Assembly (NCBI GenBank): GCA_036322835.1
Contig: AP027304.1
Span: forward strand, 3,286,001 to 3,350,000
DNA from: Tenuifilaceae bacterium CYCD
GTDB lineage: Bacteria; Bacteroidota; Bacteroidia; Bacteroidales; Tenuifilaceae
Length of the DNA stretch: 64,000 nt
Reading direction: 5' to 3'
In this document: positions 25,566 to 35,615 of the stretch, in pieces
How the letters are laid out: the number at the start of each line of letters is the position of its first letter
Position numbering within the stretch: the first letter of the stretch is position 1
Program-made: the position numbers and the translations under genes
The notes under the pieces: model-generated
What the model was told of the DNA's origin: nothing
Database searches by the model: none
Seen by the model: the letters and a program-made list of their open reading frames with translations, nothing else

Positions 25566-28229
25566 TCAGATATACTTACTTAAAGTCTCGAAAAGTAGTA
25601 TTTGAGCAATTGGCTTGGTAACAAAGTCGACACATCCCGCTTGCAAACATTTTGATTTATCCTCATCGGATGCATAGGCCGTTTGGGCTATGATTTTTAA
25701 ATCACCACGCTCCTTTAGCATTTTTTTGGTAAGGTCGAATCCGTTGGTATCGGGCAAGCGAATATCCATTAAAACGAGGTCTATATGACCATTTTCACGA
25801 AACACATTAATTGCGCTGATTCCATCCTTTGCCTTAAGCAATTTAGCATTGGTAGGTCTGAATAGTTCAACAAGGTAATCCATATTATAGTCAACGTCCT
25901 CCACTATAAGGATTGTTTTACCCGAATAATCAATCTTTTTATCTTTTGTTGTAGGTTGCTTTTGTACCTGATCCTCCTGAATAGGTTTATAAGGAATAGT
26001 AAAGAAAAACGTTGATCCTTTTTCTATTTCGGATTCAACCCAAATCTTTCCTCCTAAAAGATCAATAATTCCTTTGCAGATAGAAAGCCCCAGCCCTGTT
26101 CCACCATACTCACGGGCCAGATACGATTCATCAACCTGCCTAAAGCGTTCAAAAACTAGTTCGAGATTCTCTTTTGAGATTCCTATTCCAGTATCTTTAA
26201 CCGAGAATTGCAGGTTACTAGCATCAACAAGCTTACATCCAACAATTATCTCACCCTTAGGGGTATATTTATGAGCATTATCAATTAAGTTGATTAGTAT
26301 TTGTTTAAGTCTATCAAAGTCGGTTTTAATTATATTTTGCCCATCAACCAACTCATTATTCACCTCGAATCTGATTGATTTTGGCGAAAGTTCTTCCTCC
26401 CGAATCGTAAAGAAATTATTAATTTCGGTTAGGATATCGTTTACATTTCCTTTTCTTTCACTAATTCTTAATGTATGCGATTCTATCCTAGCAATATCCA
26501 GAATATCATTAATGATATTTAGCAAATCCTTGGTCCGTTGACGAATTGTTTTGGTGAACATTTTACGCTTCTCGAAAGGCATATCCTCCATATCAAGAAT
26601 ATCGGCAAAGCCCATAATGGCATTCATCGGAGTACGAATCTCGTGGCTCATGTTGGCCAGAAATGCCGATTTCAGCCTATCGCTCTCCTCGGCTTGCCGC
26701 CTAGCTTCGTCTAACTTTTGCAAATTCTCCCGCAACGCTTCATTGGTAGTAAGCAATTCTTCGTTTGTTGATCGCAGTTCCTCCTCGGCGGTTTGAAGCT
26801 CATAGTTCATCATCTGCAAATCGATCTCAACCTTTTTTTGCTCGGTAATATCGCTCGATACACCAAATACGCGTTTTGCCTTGCCATTTTCATCGCGCTC
26901 AATTTCGGCAAAAGTCAAAAGATACTGCAACTCACCATCGGGCTTGTAGCGTCGATATAAATTTGAATAATTATCGAGGTTTGCCAGAGCATCCTGCAGA
27001 TAATATCGAGTTTCGTCTCTATCGTCAGGATGAATGCTGTTGTACATCTCTTCAACGCTCAAAATATTACTATCTAGACCTGTAATCTTTGCTAGGCTAT
27101 CCGAAAGTTTAAAGGTTTTAGTTTTAATATCGTAGTAGAACTCGCCTACTTTGGCAATTTCCTGAGCTTTAACTAAAAGCGCATTCTTCTCTCGAAGAAT
27201 ATTTTCCATTTGCACCCTCTCAGTAATATCATCTATACTAACTAAGATTGTTGACTTATCACCGAAATCAATGTATAGCGTAGATATTAGCGTGTTACGT
27301 TCAAATACATTATCCAATTTCCCCATTGTAAGTTTCGACTCACGCTTGTACAAATTCGCATGGGTTTCGATTGTATATTTTATAGAATTATTCAAAACAC
27401 AACTACTGCAACTTGGCGTATACCCACATCTATCATTCTCATCCTGTAAGCTATTACAGTTTATAACTTCGCCAGGAAATAGACCGATTACCTCTTGAGC
27501 ACTTTTATCTGATAAACTAAGGCAAGCATGGTTGGCCTTCAATACGCGACCATTCATGTCAAGTAGCATCATCAGTAATGGAGTGCTATCGAAAATAGCC
27601 AATAACTGCTTTTCGTTCTCCACTAATTCCATCTCAGCCTGTTTGCGAGCTGTAATATCACGGAATGCAACAATGCGAACCTGTTTTCCTTGATACAAGA
27701 TTGGCTTACTGTTAATCTCACCCCAGAGAATATCCCCATTCTTCTTTCGGGTAAGAATTTCATACACCACTGCGTCCTTTTTTAACGAATTGTTGTAAGA
27801 TATACGCCTATAATCCATATCTACCATCAATTCAATAATATTCTCTCCAACCAATTCATCCCTGCTATAACCCGTAATGTTGGAAAAAGCTTTATTAATA
27901 TCAATGACAATGCCATTATCATGGATTACAATTCCTTCAAAAGTTAAATCGGCTAGAACATGATACTTTTCCTCACTAGTGTTTGGTTCTTTTTTCCTTC
28001 TCCTAGAAATCCAGTATATAAATAACCCCGAAAGCAGAACAAAACCCCAACCCTTGTATATGCTTATCACTCTGATAAGTTTTATATCAATGAGTAAAAC
28101 GCTTACCAAGTAATCGGAGAGCACGATATATACACAACTAATTACTACATAGATAGTTGATATTCGAATAGCGGGACTTGTTTTATAACTTTTCACCAAC
28201 TTCTTTATGTCTTTCCCTTTAATACTCAT
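25566..28229 (-). CDS. Multi-PAS hybrid histidine kinase with receiver domain
   Basis: 887 residues. Two closely spaced membrane helices (~21-44, ~55-75), then PAS (~88-200, GYSRDELVGENIIEL), a second PAS with an unusual Cys-rich loop (CNSLQDENDRCGYTPSCSSC, about residues 254-273), a third PAS (~350-465), and a coiled coil (~465-515). HisKA has His529 in NMSHEIRTPMNAIMGF, HATPase_c has DTGIGISKENL and GGTGLGLSICKG, and the receiver has Asp822 in LVLMDIRLPDTNGF. The Cys cluster could bind a metal or Fe-S cluster, or form disulfides; that is speculation. Transcribed away from the xdh genes. Confidence 0.9.
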   Translation of the reverse strand: MSIKGKDIKKLVKSYKTSPAIRISTIYVVISCVYIVLSDYLVSVLLIDIKLIRVISIYKGWGFVLLSGLFIYWISRRRKKEPNTSEEKYHVLADLTFEGIVIHDNGIVIDINKAFSNITGYSRDELVGENIIELMVDMDYRRISYNNSLKKDAVVYEILTRKKNGDILWGEINSKPILYQGKQVRIVAFRDITARKQAEMELVENEKQLLAIFDSTPLLMMLLDMNGRVLKANHACLSLSDKSAQEVIGLFPGEVINCNSLQDENDRCGYTPSCSSCVLNNSIKYTIETHANLYKRESKLTMGKLDNVFERNTLISTLYIDFGDKSTILVSIDDITERVQMENILREKNALLVKAQEIAKVGEFYYDIKTKTFKLSDSLAKITGLDSNILSVEEMYNSIHPDDRDETRYYLQDALANLDNYSNLYRRYKPDGELQYLLTFAEIERDENGKAKRVFGVSSDITEQKKVEIDLQMMNYELQTAEEELRSTNEELLTTNEALRENLQKLDEARRQAEESDRLKSAFLANMSHEIRTPMNAIMGFADILDMEDMPFEKRKMFTKTIRQRTKDLLNIINDILDIARIESHTLRISERKGNVNDILTEINNFFTIREEELSPKSIRFEVNNELVDGQNIIKTDFDRLKQILINLIDNAHKYTPKGEIIVGCKLVDASNLQFSVKDTGIGISKENLELVFERFRQVDESYLAREYGGTGLGLSICKGIIDLLGGKIWVESEIEKGSTFFFTIPYKPIQEDQVQKQPTTKDKKIDYSGKTILIVEDVDYNMDYLVELFRPTNAKLLKAKDGISAINVFRENGHIDLVLMDIRLPDTNGFDLTKKMLKERGDLKIIAQTAYASDEDKSKCLQAGCVDFVTKPIAQILLFETLSKYI

Positions 28230-28431
28230 AATAAATGATTATTTAATAATAATTATCCATTATTTTTTTCTGTAAGTTAATATTTTTTTAGGTTGAAAAG
28301 AGTTTTTTAAATTATCATTTATCTGTTTATTTGTAGATATTAGATATTGAATTGATTATATTTAAACAAGTTTGATATAAATCCTGTTTAAATACTTAGT
28401 CGCAAAATTGGTTTCATCATACTAATGTTTT

Positions 28432-29817
28432 ATGATATCATTTATTCTAAACAATCAGATTATTCATACTGATAAACCGAATGGCATATCATTACTGGAT
28501 TTTATTCGGTACGAGGTTGGACTTTCTGGAACTAAAATAGGCTGCCGCGAGGGCGACTGTGGAGCATGCACAGTTCTTGAAGGCACACTAACCGATGATC
28601 AGGTAAATTATAAAAGCATAGTTTCGTGCCTCACTCCTATTGTAAATGTACATGGTAAACACATTGTAACCATCGAGGGCATCAATCTTGAGGACAAGCT
28701 TTCCCCTGTTCAAAAAGCAATAATAGACAATGCCGCAACCCAGTGCGGATTCTGCACCCCTGGTTTTGTAATGTCATTTACAGGCCACTGCCTGAAAAAT
28801 GAGCTTTCAACCACCGAAAAGGCTATCGCCGCGGTAAGCGGGAATATTTGCCGATGCACCGGCTACAAATCCATTGAGCGCGCAGCTGTGGATATCGCTA
28901 AACATATGCAGAATAAAGATATCGACAATCCAATTAAATGGATGGTTGAGCAAAGTTATCTACCCAATTACTTCCTTCAAATTCCAGAAAAACTAAAAGG
29001 AATTAAACCGCTAGAAATTACACAATCAACTAAAACTACAATAATTGGAGGCGGAACCGATTTAATGGTTCAAAAAGCCGATACAATTTACGAATCAGAA
29101 GTAACCCCCGTACTTAATCATCAAAAATGTAAAGGTATTTCGGTGGAGAATGGTCGATGCCGAATTGGTGCATCAACCACTGTAAATGAATTAATGCAAT
29201 CGCCTTTGCTTCAGGAGCTTTTACCGGAACTAAACTCTCAGTTGGCGCTCATTTCGTCGGAACCAATTCGCAATGTTGGAACAATTGCGGGAAACATTGT
29301 AAACGCCTCTCCCATTGGCGATCTAAGCATTATTCTGCTTGCGCTGAATTCTGAAATTACAATACTCGATGGCGATAGAAAAAAGGGTAAACCGCTAAAG
29401 GATTTATACCTAGGATACAAGAAGTTAAACCTACAGATGGGAGATCTGGTTGAATCGATTAGCTTTCCGATTCTTCAAAAACCATATTTTTTCAACTTTG
29501 AAAAGGTCAGCAAGCGTACGTACCTTGATATTGCCAGCGTAAACTCTGCAATGCTTATTAAGGTCGATAACAATAAGATTGTAGAATGTCACCTGTCGGC
29601 CGGTGGAGTATCGCCAATTCCTTTGTACCTAAAGGAAACATCCAAATTCTTGGTTGGAAAATCCATATCAGATGGAACTTTAAATCAGGCCAATGAAGTG
29701 CTTCAATTCGAGATATCACCTATTGGCGATATCCGGGGAAGTATAGAGTATAAACGATTGTTACTAAAACAGTTATTTTTTGCTCACTTCTTAAAGCTTT
29801 TTCCTGATAAATTTTAA
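28432..29817 (+). CDS. Xanthine dehydrogenase-type small subunit (2Fe-2S + FAD)
   Basis: 461 residues. The N-terminal half is a plant-type 2Fe-2S domain (CREGDCGACTVLEG) and an alpha-helical 2Fe-2S domain (CGFCTPGFVMSF, GNICRCTGYKSI). The C-terminal half is the FAD-binding domain (IIGGGTDLMVQK, NVGTIAGNIVNASPIGDL) plus the CO-dehydrogenase-flavoprotein C domain. It carries electrons from the Mo centre of the next gene's product to FAD and NAD. The fused 2Fe-2S/FAD layout is that of bacterial XdhA. The substrate may be xanthine, hypoxanthine or another N-heterocycle. Starts a new plus-strand operon. Confidence 0.92.
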   Translation: MISFILNNQIIHTDKPNGISLLDFIRYEVGLSGTKIGCREGDCGACTVLEGTLTDDQVNYKSIVSCLTPIVNVHGKHIVTIEGINLEDKLSPVQKAIIDNAATQCGFCTPGFVMSFTGHCLKNELSTTEKAIAAVSGNICRCTGYKSIERAAVDIAKHMQNKDIDNPIKWMVEQSYLPNYFLQIPEKLKGIKPLEITQSTKTTIIGGGTDLMVQKADTIYESEVTPVLNHQKCKGISVENGRCRIGASTTVNELMQSPLLQELLPELNSQLALISSEPIRNVGTIAGNIVNASPIGDLSIILLALNSEITILDGDRKKGKPLKDLYLGYKKLNLQMGDLVESISFPILQKPYFFNFEKVSKRTYLDIASVNSAMLIKVDNNKIVECHLSAGGVSPIPLYLKETSKFLVGKSISDGTLNQANEVLQFEISPIGDIRGSIEYKRLLLKQLFFAHFLKLFPDKF

Positions 29818-29818
29818 T

Positions 29819-29884
29819 TGTCATTTCGGGCGAAGACCCGGAATCTATTTCAATAAATTGGATTCCTGCTTTCGCAGGAATGAA
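29819..29884. repeat. REP-like palindromic repeat between the two xdh subunit genes
   Basis: Two arms, TGTCATTTCGGGCGAAGACC (continuing GGAATC) and GGATTCCTGCTTTCGCAGGA (continuing ATGA), form an outer inverted repeat, and each arm is itself a hairpin (CGGGCGAAGACCCG; ATTCCTGCTTTCGCAGGAAT). Translation gives the well-known hallmarks MDSCFRRNE on one strand and FIPAKAGIQF on the other, as seen with widespread bacterial palindromic repeats of this kind. It fills the gap between the subunit genes. Confidence 0.8.
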
Positions 29885-29911
29885 AGATTCAAAACAGATA
29901 AGTTCAACAAA

Positions 29912-32164
29912 ATGAAAAATATAGACTCCATAGGTCATGTCACAGGAAAATCAGTTTATATTGATGATATTCCGACTCTAAAAGGAACTCTGCATGCCAC
30001 AATATTTGGCTCCACTATTGCACATGGGAAAATCCTAAAATTAGACGCAACCAAGGCTTTGAATCTTGAAGGAGTTGAGGGAATATTCACCTATAAGGAC
30101 ATCCCCGGAGAAAATCAAATTGGTGGTATTATCCCTGATGAACCACTATTTGCTGAGCAGGAAATACACTTTCACGGTCATCCTATTGCACTTATTGTGT
30201 CAACAAGCGAGTATATTGCCCGTAAAGCGGCATCGCTTATAAAGGTTGAATACGAGGAGCATACTCCAGTTGTTGATCCCCGCGAAGCACAGAAAAAAGG
30301 GCTATTGCTGATTCCTCCACGTACATTTAAGATGGGAAATACTGATGAATCGTGGAAAAAATGCAAGTATGTTTTTGAAGGTTCAGTAGAGATGGGTGGA
30401 CAGGAACACCTGTATATCGAAACTCAAGGCGCCTACGCCTATCCGCTGGAGGGTGGCTATATAAAAGTTCACTCATCAACTCAAGGCCCCAATGCGGTTC
30501 AAAAAACCGTTGCACGTGTGCTTGGGTTGCCTATGCACATGATTGAGGTTGATGTTGTAAGGCTAGGTGGTGCATTTGGCGGAAAAGAGGAACAAGCATC
30601 AGGGTTTGGCGCTATGGCTGCATTGGCTGCACATGTTCTCCAAAAACCTGTGAAACTGATTCTTTCTCGCCACGATGATATGCGGATGACTGGAAAACGG
30701 CACCCCTACAGCGCTGATTTTAAGATAGGCCTATCGAGCGACTATAAGATACTATCGTATCAGGCTGTTCTATACCAAAATGGTGGTGCAACCGCTGACC
30801 TTTCTCCTTCAATAATGGAGCGTACGCTGCTTCATTCAACAGGAGCCTATTTTATCCCGAATACACATGTTACCGTATACAGCTGCAAGACCAATCTTCC
30901 GCCCAACACCGCTTTCCGTGGTTTTGGAGGTCCTCAGGGAATGTTCGTCATAGAATCGGCCATAGCTAAGGCTGCCGATGAACTTAAAATCCCCATGGAA
31001 ACCATACAGGGGATAAATCTGCTTAAAGAGAATGACGAATTCCATTATGGACAAATTGCCGAAAATGTCAACATGGAAGAATGCTTTAGCGCTTTAAACA
31101 GTAAATTTAAGATAGAGCAGATACAAAAAGGAATTGACCAATTCAATCAGGATAACAAGTTTAAAAAACGAGGAATGGCAATAATGCCATTATGTTTCGG
31201 AATATCGTTCACAACTATATTTTTGAATCAGGCTCGTGCATTGGTGCATATCTACCAGGATGGAAGTGTATCTGTTAGTACAGGTGTTATTGAGATGGGG
31301 CAAGGTGTTAACACTAAGTTAGCCCAAATTGCGGCCCTAACTCTTGGAATAAACATTGAGAAAGTAAAGATTCACTCAACCAACACCTCGCGAGTAGCCA
31401 ACTCATCACCTACAGCAGCCAGCAGCGGAGCCGATTTAAACGGTAACGCTCTTTTAGTTGCAGCAAACGCTCTTGTTAAAAGACTAAAAGAGGTTGCTGC
31501 TGAAATGGTAAACGAACAACCAGAAAGTATTGAGATACTTAATAACGAGGTGTTGCTAAATGGCAACTCAACGGGTATTAGCTGGGAAAAATTAATTACA
31601 ACGGCCTACCTGAAACGGGTTAGCCTTTCGGAACACGGACATTACGCTACACCAACCATCTACTTTGATAAAACAAAGGAAAAAGGTCATCCATTTGCAT
31701 ACCATGTGTACGGAGCAGCAGCAATTACAACCACTGTTGATTGTATAAGAGGAACCTACGAAATTGATGATGTGCTGATTATTCACGATTTTGGAAATAG
31801 TATTAACCCAACCATCGACCTAGGTCAGGTTGAAGGCGCAGTTGTACAAGGTATTGGCTGGGCAACACTTGAGGAGTTAGCCTATAACGAAAAAGGCCGA
31901 CTGCTCTCAAACAGTTTGTCCACCTATAAGGTTCCCGATATCTACTTTGCCCCAAAATCAATTAAATGCGAAGCATTAGACACGAAAGGGCACGAACTTG
32001 CTGTGCTTAAGTCTAAAGCAGTGGGCGAACCGCCATTTATGTATGGCATTGCGGCCTACTTCGCCATTCAGAATGCGATTAAAACGTTCAACCCAAACTA
32101 TAAACCTGATTTTGATTTACCAATGACTCCGGAGAAGGTGTTGATGAGGCTTTATGGAGAGTGA
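29912..32164 (+). CDS. Xanthine dehydrogenase-type molybdopterin large subunit
   Basis: 750 residues from ATG 29912 (MKNIDSIGHVTGKSVYIDDI). The frame opens at 29858, but the extra 18 residues come from the palindromic repeat and are not family sequence. It shows the Mo-hydroxylase motifs GGAFGGKEEQASG, AFRGFGGPQGMF and GQVEGAVVQGIGWA, and the catalytic Glu at residue 706 in VGEPPFMYGIAA. It hydroxylates an aromatic N-heterocycle at the molybdenum centre using water. It pairs with the upstream small subunit; downstream ygfK and mocA-like genes support a purine-related molybdoenzyme locus. Confidence 0.92.
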   Translation: MKNIDSIGHVTGKSVYIDDIPTLKGTLHATIFGSTIAHGKILKLDATKALNLEGVEGIFTYKDIPGENQIGGIIPDEPLFAEQEIHFHGHPIALIVSTSEYIARKAASLIKVEYEEHTPVVDPREAQKKGLLLIPPRTFKMGNTDESWKKCKYVFEGSVEMGGQEHLYIETQGAYAYPLEGGYIKVHSSTQGPNAVQKTVARVLGLPMHMIEVDVVRLGGAFGGKEEQASGFGAMAALAAHVLQKPVKLILSRHDDMRMTGKRHPYSADFKIGLSSDYKILSYQAVLYQNGGATADLSPSIMERTLLHSTGAYFIPNTHVTVYSCKTNLPPNTAFRGFGGPQGMFVIESAIAKAADELKIPMETIQGINLLKENDEFHYGQIAENVNMEECFSALNSKFKIEQIQKGIDQFNQDNKFKKRGMAIMPLCFGISFTTIFLNQARALVHIYQDGSVSVSTGVIEMGQGVNTKLAQIAALTLGINIEKVKIHSTNTSRVANSSPTAASSGADLNGNALLVAANALVKRLKEVAAEMVNEQPESIEILNNEVLLNGNSTGISWEKLITTAYLKRVSLSEHGHYATPTIYFDKTKEKGHPFAYHVYGAAAITTTVDCIRGTYEIDDVLIIHDFGNSINPTIDLGQVEGAVVQGIGWATLEELAYNEKGRLLSNSLSTYKVPDIYFAPKSIKCEALDTKGHELAVLKSKAVGEPPFMYGIAAYFAIQNAIKTFNPNYKPDFDLPMTPEKVLMRLYGE

Positions 32165-32226
32165 TGAAATTGGGTTATTGAGTTTGTTTACTAATTTCCA
32201 AATACTCTCGAAGTATGAGATTGAAT

Positions 32227-32261
32227 AAAAAGCATGAGACCTAGATCCCACGCCTTTATTT
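32227..32261. terminator. Possible terminator between xdh large subunit and ygfK-like gene
   Basis: AAAAAGCATGAGA faces TCCCACGCCTTT with G-T pairs and flanking A/T runs, in the gap between the convergent genes. Moderate stem. Confidence 0.5.
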
Positions 32262-32276
32262 TAATGTGCGTTTTGG

Positions 32277-35200
32277 TTATAGCAATTTTGCACCCTGAAT
32301 TATAATGCTCATCTCGGCTGCATGCTGGAACTGTACCTGCTTAACACAAGGCGTTTTTACTTTCACCTCAAGCAATTTGAAATCGCCTTGGTTAAAACGG
32401 GCATAAACGTGGTCGGTTTCGTAAATAAACTCATTACCAACCTCCGAAAGGGTTTTGACTCCACCTTGTTGCTTGTATATCAGATTTACCCTATCTTTTA
32501 GATGAACAACCATATAGCCCTCCTCGCACTTATTGAACGATTCAGTTGTGATATGCAGCTTTGGTTTAGCCATATACGGAGCGCTATCGGTTGGGCAGAA
32601 TGTTCCACAGTTGCCACACTCGTTGCAGAAATTGGCAATATTTAGTATTTGGTACCTCTGATTTATCACAAAATCCTTATCGGGTTGATATTCCAATGCT
32701 CCATTCTCTCCAACAACAACCTTTTGAAGTTTCAAACTAACAGGCTCTACTTGGTAGGAGTAGTTCGCGAGGTTTGGACACACTGTTGTGCAGATATTGC
32801 AAATCTCATCGCAGTTTAGGCAACGCTTAGCCTCTTCAACAATGGTATTTTCATCAAGAGTTTGGCTAACCAACTTAAAGGTTTTGCTATCCTCCAACGA
32901 AATGGAGTGAACCTTTGGCGCGAACTTGCGCTGTGAGCGCATTTCCATTAACTCTTTCTTGGAGTGATTTTTACCCTCAACTTTAACTGTGTTTACAGTA
33001 AAGCCCGACTGCTTAATGATTTTCTCTGCGGCTTTACGGCCGTCGCCAATGGCGTTGATAGCGGTTGAAGCACCACGTAAAGCATCTCCACCAATATATA
33101 CGTTGCCCAGCAGGGTTTTGTAGGTTCTGGTATCGGCCTTCAGCAGTTCGCTTGGAACAAAGTCGATATCCAACGCCTGACCCACTGCGGGAATTATTAC
33201 ATCGCACTCAATTTCATATTCCGAGTTAGCAACCTTTACAGGATTTGGGCGACCTTTTGCATCAACGCCTTTTAGTTCCATTCTGCTGCAAAGCAGGGCT
33301 TTCACCTTGCCATTGGCCGATACAATCTTCTCGGGCGCTGTAAGCTCAACAATTTGAATTCCCTCCTCAATAACAGCGCTTATTTCGCCCTCATCGGCAG
33401 GCATTTCATCAACTGTTCGGCGGTAAACTACAGTAACCTTACCGTTATTGCCAACTAAACGATGCGCTGTACGGGCAGAGTCCATAGCGGTGTTTCCACC
33501 ACCAATAATTACTACGTTTTTGCCTAGTTCTTTAATGCTACCATCCTTAACACCGAAAAGTAGCGATAGCGGGTCGATAACACCATTGGTTTCAATTCCG
33601 TCGATATTCAAATCGGCCGATTTTTGCGCACCGGGCGATAGGTAAACGTAATCGTATGTAGATTTTAGTTTTGCAAACTCGTCCTTGCCAACCTTGTGGT
33701 TGTATGCTACTTTAACTCCAAGTTGCTCCAATCTACCGAAATCGCGATTAATTGCCTCGTCGGTCAATCTAAAGCCAGGAATTGCGTACTTAACCATACC
33801 ACCCGATTTAGAGTGAGCCTCAAAAACATCAACCTTGAAGCCATTAATGGCTAGGTAAAAGGCACATGATAGGCCCGATGGACCAGCCCCAACTATTGCA
33901 GCCGATTTACCGTTTGCAGCTTTTGGATTTAACTTGATATCTGAATTCTCCGCAATAAAGCGCTTTACCTCACGGATTAGCAGCGAATCATCGTAATTAA
34001 TCCTTGTACACTTATTCTGGCATTGATGGTCGCAAACCATACCCGTAATTGATGGGAATGGGTTGGTTTTAAGAATCACCTCCAGTGCTTTATCGTACTG
34101 TTTTGTGGCTGTGAAGTATAGGTAATCTGGGATATCCTGATTTGTTGCGCAGGTATCGCGGCAAGGCGCCGAAATACAATCGAAGTAATCCAATTCACGT
34201 TTTGTTTTGATAGATGGCTCGCGCAGATGGTCGCGGGTGTAAAGTTTACTAGTCAGAACATCATCGGCATACTTTTTCAGAAATTGATGTGCCGATTCCT
34301 TGCCAACCAGCTCAACCATAGTGTTGCACTTACCTATAGCAATATCGCTGGTAATATTCTCAACATACTGCTTTAACCTTGTATAACCACCTGGTTTAAG
34401 CAAATCGGAGCAAACGGTGATGGTTCTGAATCCGCACTTTAGGGTATTGGTTACGTTGAAAGCATTTACCCCAGCCGAGAACGAAAGCAGAAGTTTGCCG
34501 TTAAACTCATTCTGCAACTTCCGCGCAACGTTTATTGATACTGGATGCAACGCTCTTCCGCTCATATACATCATCTCAACATCGGACTTAAAGGCATTCT
34601 TTGTATTCACCGATTCAAGCGTATTTGTTAGCTTTAATCCAAAGGTTAAGCCTTGCTTATTGGCAGTTTGCTGTAACGAATTGATGATTTTAACTGCATC
34701 GGGATACTTTAGGTCGTGTTCAAAGGCAATGTCTGGTACGTTTGTCTTGAATTTCAACTCCTTGTTAAGAATCCTTCTCAGCTCTTCTGGGCCCAGTAAG
34801 GTTGGATTTAACTTAACGAATGTATGGAGTTTTTTCTCGGTAAGCAGATATTTCGCAATGTCCTCAATCTCGTTAGCAGGGCATCCGTGCATGGTAGAAA
34901 GGGTGATGTTGTTTGAAAGCTGATGCGGAATACTGATTTTTTCCACCTCAGGGTACAGCAATTTAACTTTCTCTATTTTCTCGTCCAACTCAGCCTTGCA
35001 GCTAGTCATCTTATCGAAAAACCATTGAACGTTGGGTTGTTTAATGCCCTCAAGGTTGTAGCCCACGCTCATATTGAAAATGGTGTTTGGGTTAGCACCA
35101 AAGCCTAATTTGTGGTTAAGTATATGGATAATAACCCAAGCATTTAGGTACTCATTGAAACTCTGCTCAATCTTCAATTCCTGCGACCATTCGCAGTTAT

Positions 35201-35519
35201 ACCCCTCGTCCTGCATGTCGATACAGGGCTTGGAGATTTCAAGTTCATCTAAAGTCTGGATAGTTTTTAGTTCGATATAACGACAACCCATTAACCACGA
35301 CACAATGATGTTCTGCGCCAATTGCGTGTGTGGGCCTGCGGCTACGCCTAGGGGCGTATCTATTTTTTGTCCGAAAATCTCTGTATTTAACTTACTATTT
35401 TGCGATGGATTGAAAAATAAATCCTTGTTGATACCAAATATTGATTGATTTTTCTGAAATTCGTTCAAAATCATTTGGAGCATTTGCTCCACGGGAATTG
35501 TGTAGAATTTATCGGTCAT
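32277..35519 (-). CDS. ygfK: YgfK-like flavin/Fe-S oxidoreductase
   Basis: 1080 residues. The N-terminal ~430 residues are dihydroorotate-dehydrogenase-like (TPLGVAAGPHTQLAQNII, STMHGCPANEIEDIAKYL). Next comes a GltD-type Fe-S region (CRDTCATNQDIPDYLY, CDHQCQNKCTRI), then FAD (AIVGAGPSGLSCAFYLA) and NAD(P) (VIIGGGNTAMDSARTA) sites, and C-terminal ferredoxin-like cysteines (CLNCDEICNICTTVCPN, CNECGNCGTFCP). This order is that of E. coli YgfK, labelled putative selenate reductase subunit and encoded beside a Mo-hydroxylase (xdhD) and purine genes. Its true reaction is not settled. It lies tail-to-tail with the xdh genes. Confidence 0.9.
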   Translation of the reverse strand: MTDKFYTIPVEQMLQMILNEFQKNQSIFGINKDLFFNPSQNSKLNTEIFGQKIDTPLGVAAGPHTQLAQNIIVSWLMGCRYIELKTIQTLDELEISKPCIDMQDEGYNCEWSQELKIEQSFNEYLNAWVIIHILNHKLGFGANPNTIFNMSVGYNLEGIKQPNVQWFFDKMTSCKAELDEKIEKVKLLYPEVEKISIPHQLSNNITLSTMHGCPANEIEDIAKYLLTEKKLHTFVKLNPTLLGPEELRRILNKELKFKTNVPDIAFEHDLKYPDAVKIINSLQQTANKQGLTFGLKLTNTLESVNTKNAFKSDVEMMYMSGRALHPVSINVARKLQNEFNGKLLLSFSAGVNAFNVTNTLKCGFRTITVCSDLLKPGGYTRLKQYVENITSDIAIGKCNTMVELVGKESAHQFLKKYADDVLTSKLYTRDHLREPSIKTKRELDYFDCISAPCRDTCATNQDIPDYLYFTATKQYDKALEVILKTNPFPSITGMVCDHQCQNKCTRINYDDSLLIREVKRFIAENSDIKLNPKAANGKSAAIVGAGPSGLSCAFYLAINGFKVDVFEAHSKSGGMVKYAIPGFRLTDEAINRDFGRLEQLGVKVAYNHKVGKDEFAKLKSTYDYVYLSPGAQKSADLNIDGIETNGVIDPLSLLFGVKDGSIKELGKNVVIIGGGNTAMDSARTAHRLVGNNGKVTVVYRRTVDEMPADEGEISAVIEEGIQIVELTAPEKIVSANGKVKALLCSRMELKGVDAKGRPNPVKVANSEYEIECDVIIPAVGQALDIDFVPSELLKADTRTYKTLLGNVYIGGDALRGASTAINAIGDGRKAAEKIIKQSGFTVNTVKVEGKNHSKKELMEMRSQRKFAPKVHSISLEDSKTFKLVSQTLDENTIVEEAKRCLNCDEICNICTTVCPNLANYSYQVEPVSLKLQKVVVGENGALEYQPDKDFVINQRYQILNIANFCNECGNCGTFCPTDSAPYMAKPKLHITTESFNKCEEGYMVVHLKDRVNLIYKQQGGVKTLSEVGNEFIYETDHVYARFNQGDFKLLEVKVKTPCVKQVQFQHAAEMSIIIQGAKLL

Positions 35520-35615
35520 AGTTTTAGTGAAAAGTTATATCACAAAACTAAAAATAAACGCCGTAAGAATTACATTTGTCATTAAAATTATTGATTAATT
35601 GGAAAAATATTACAG

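Noticed and set aside
29858-29911. N-terminal extension of the xdh large subunit (MDSCFRRNE...)
   Set aside because: It is translation of the palindromic repeat.
34417-34923. Plus-strand 168-residue ORF
   Set aside because: Antisense to the well-supported ygfK-like gene with no recognisable domain.
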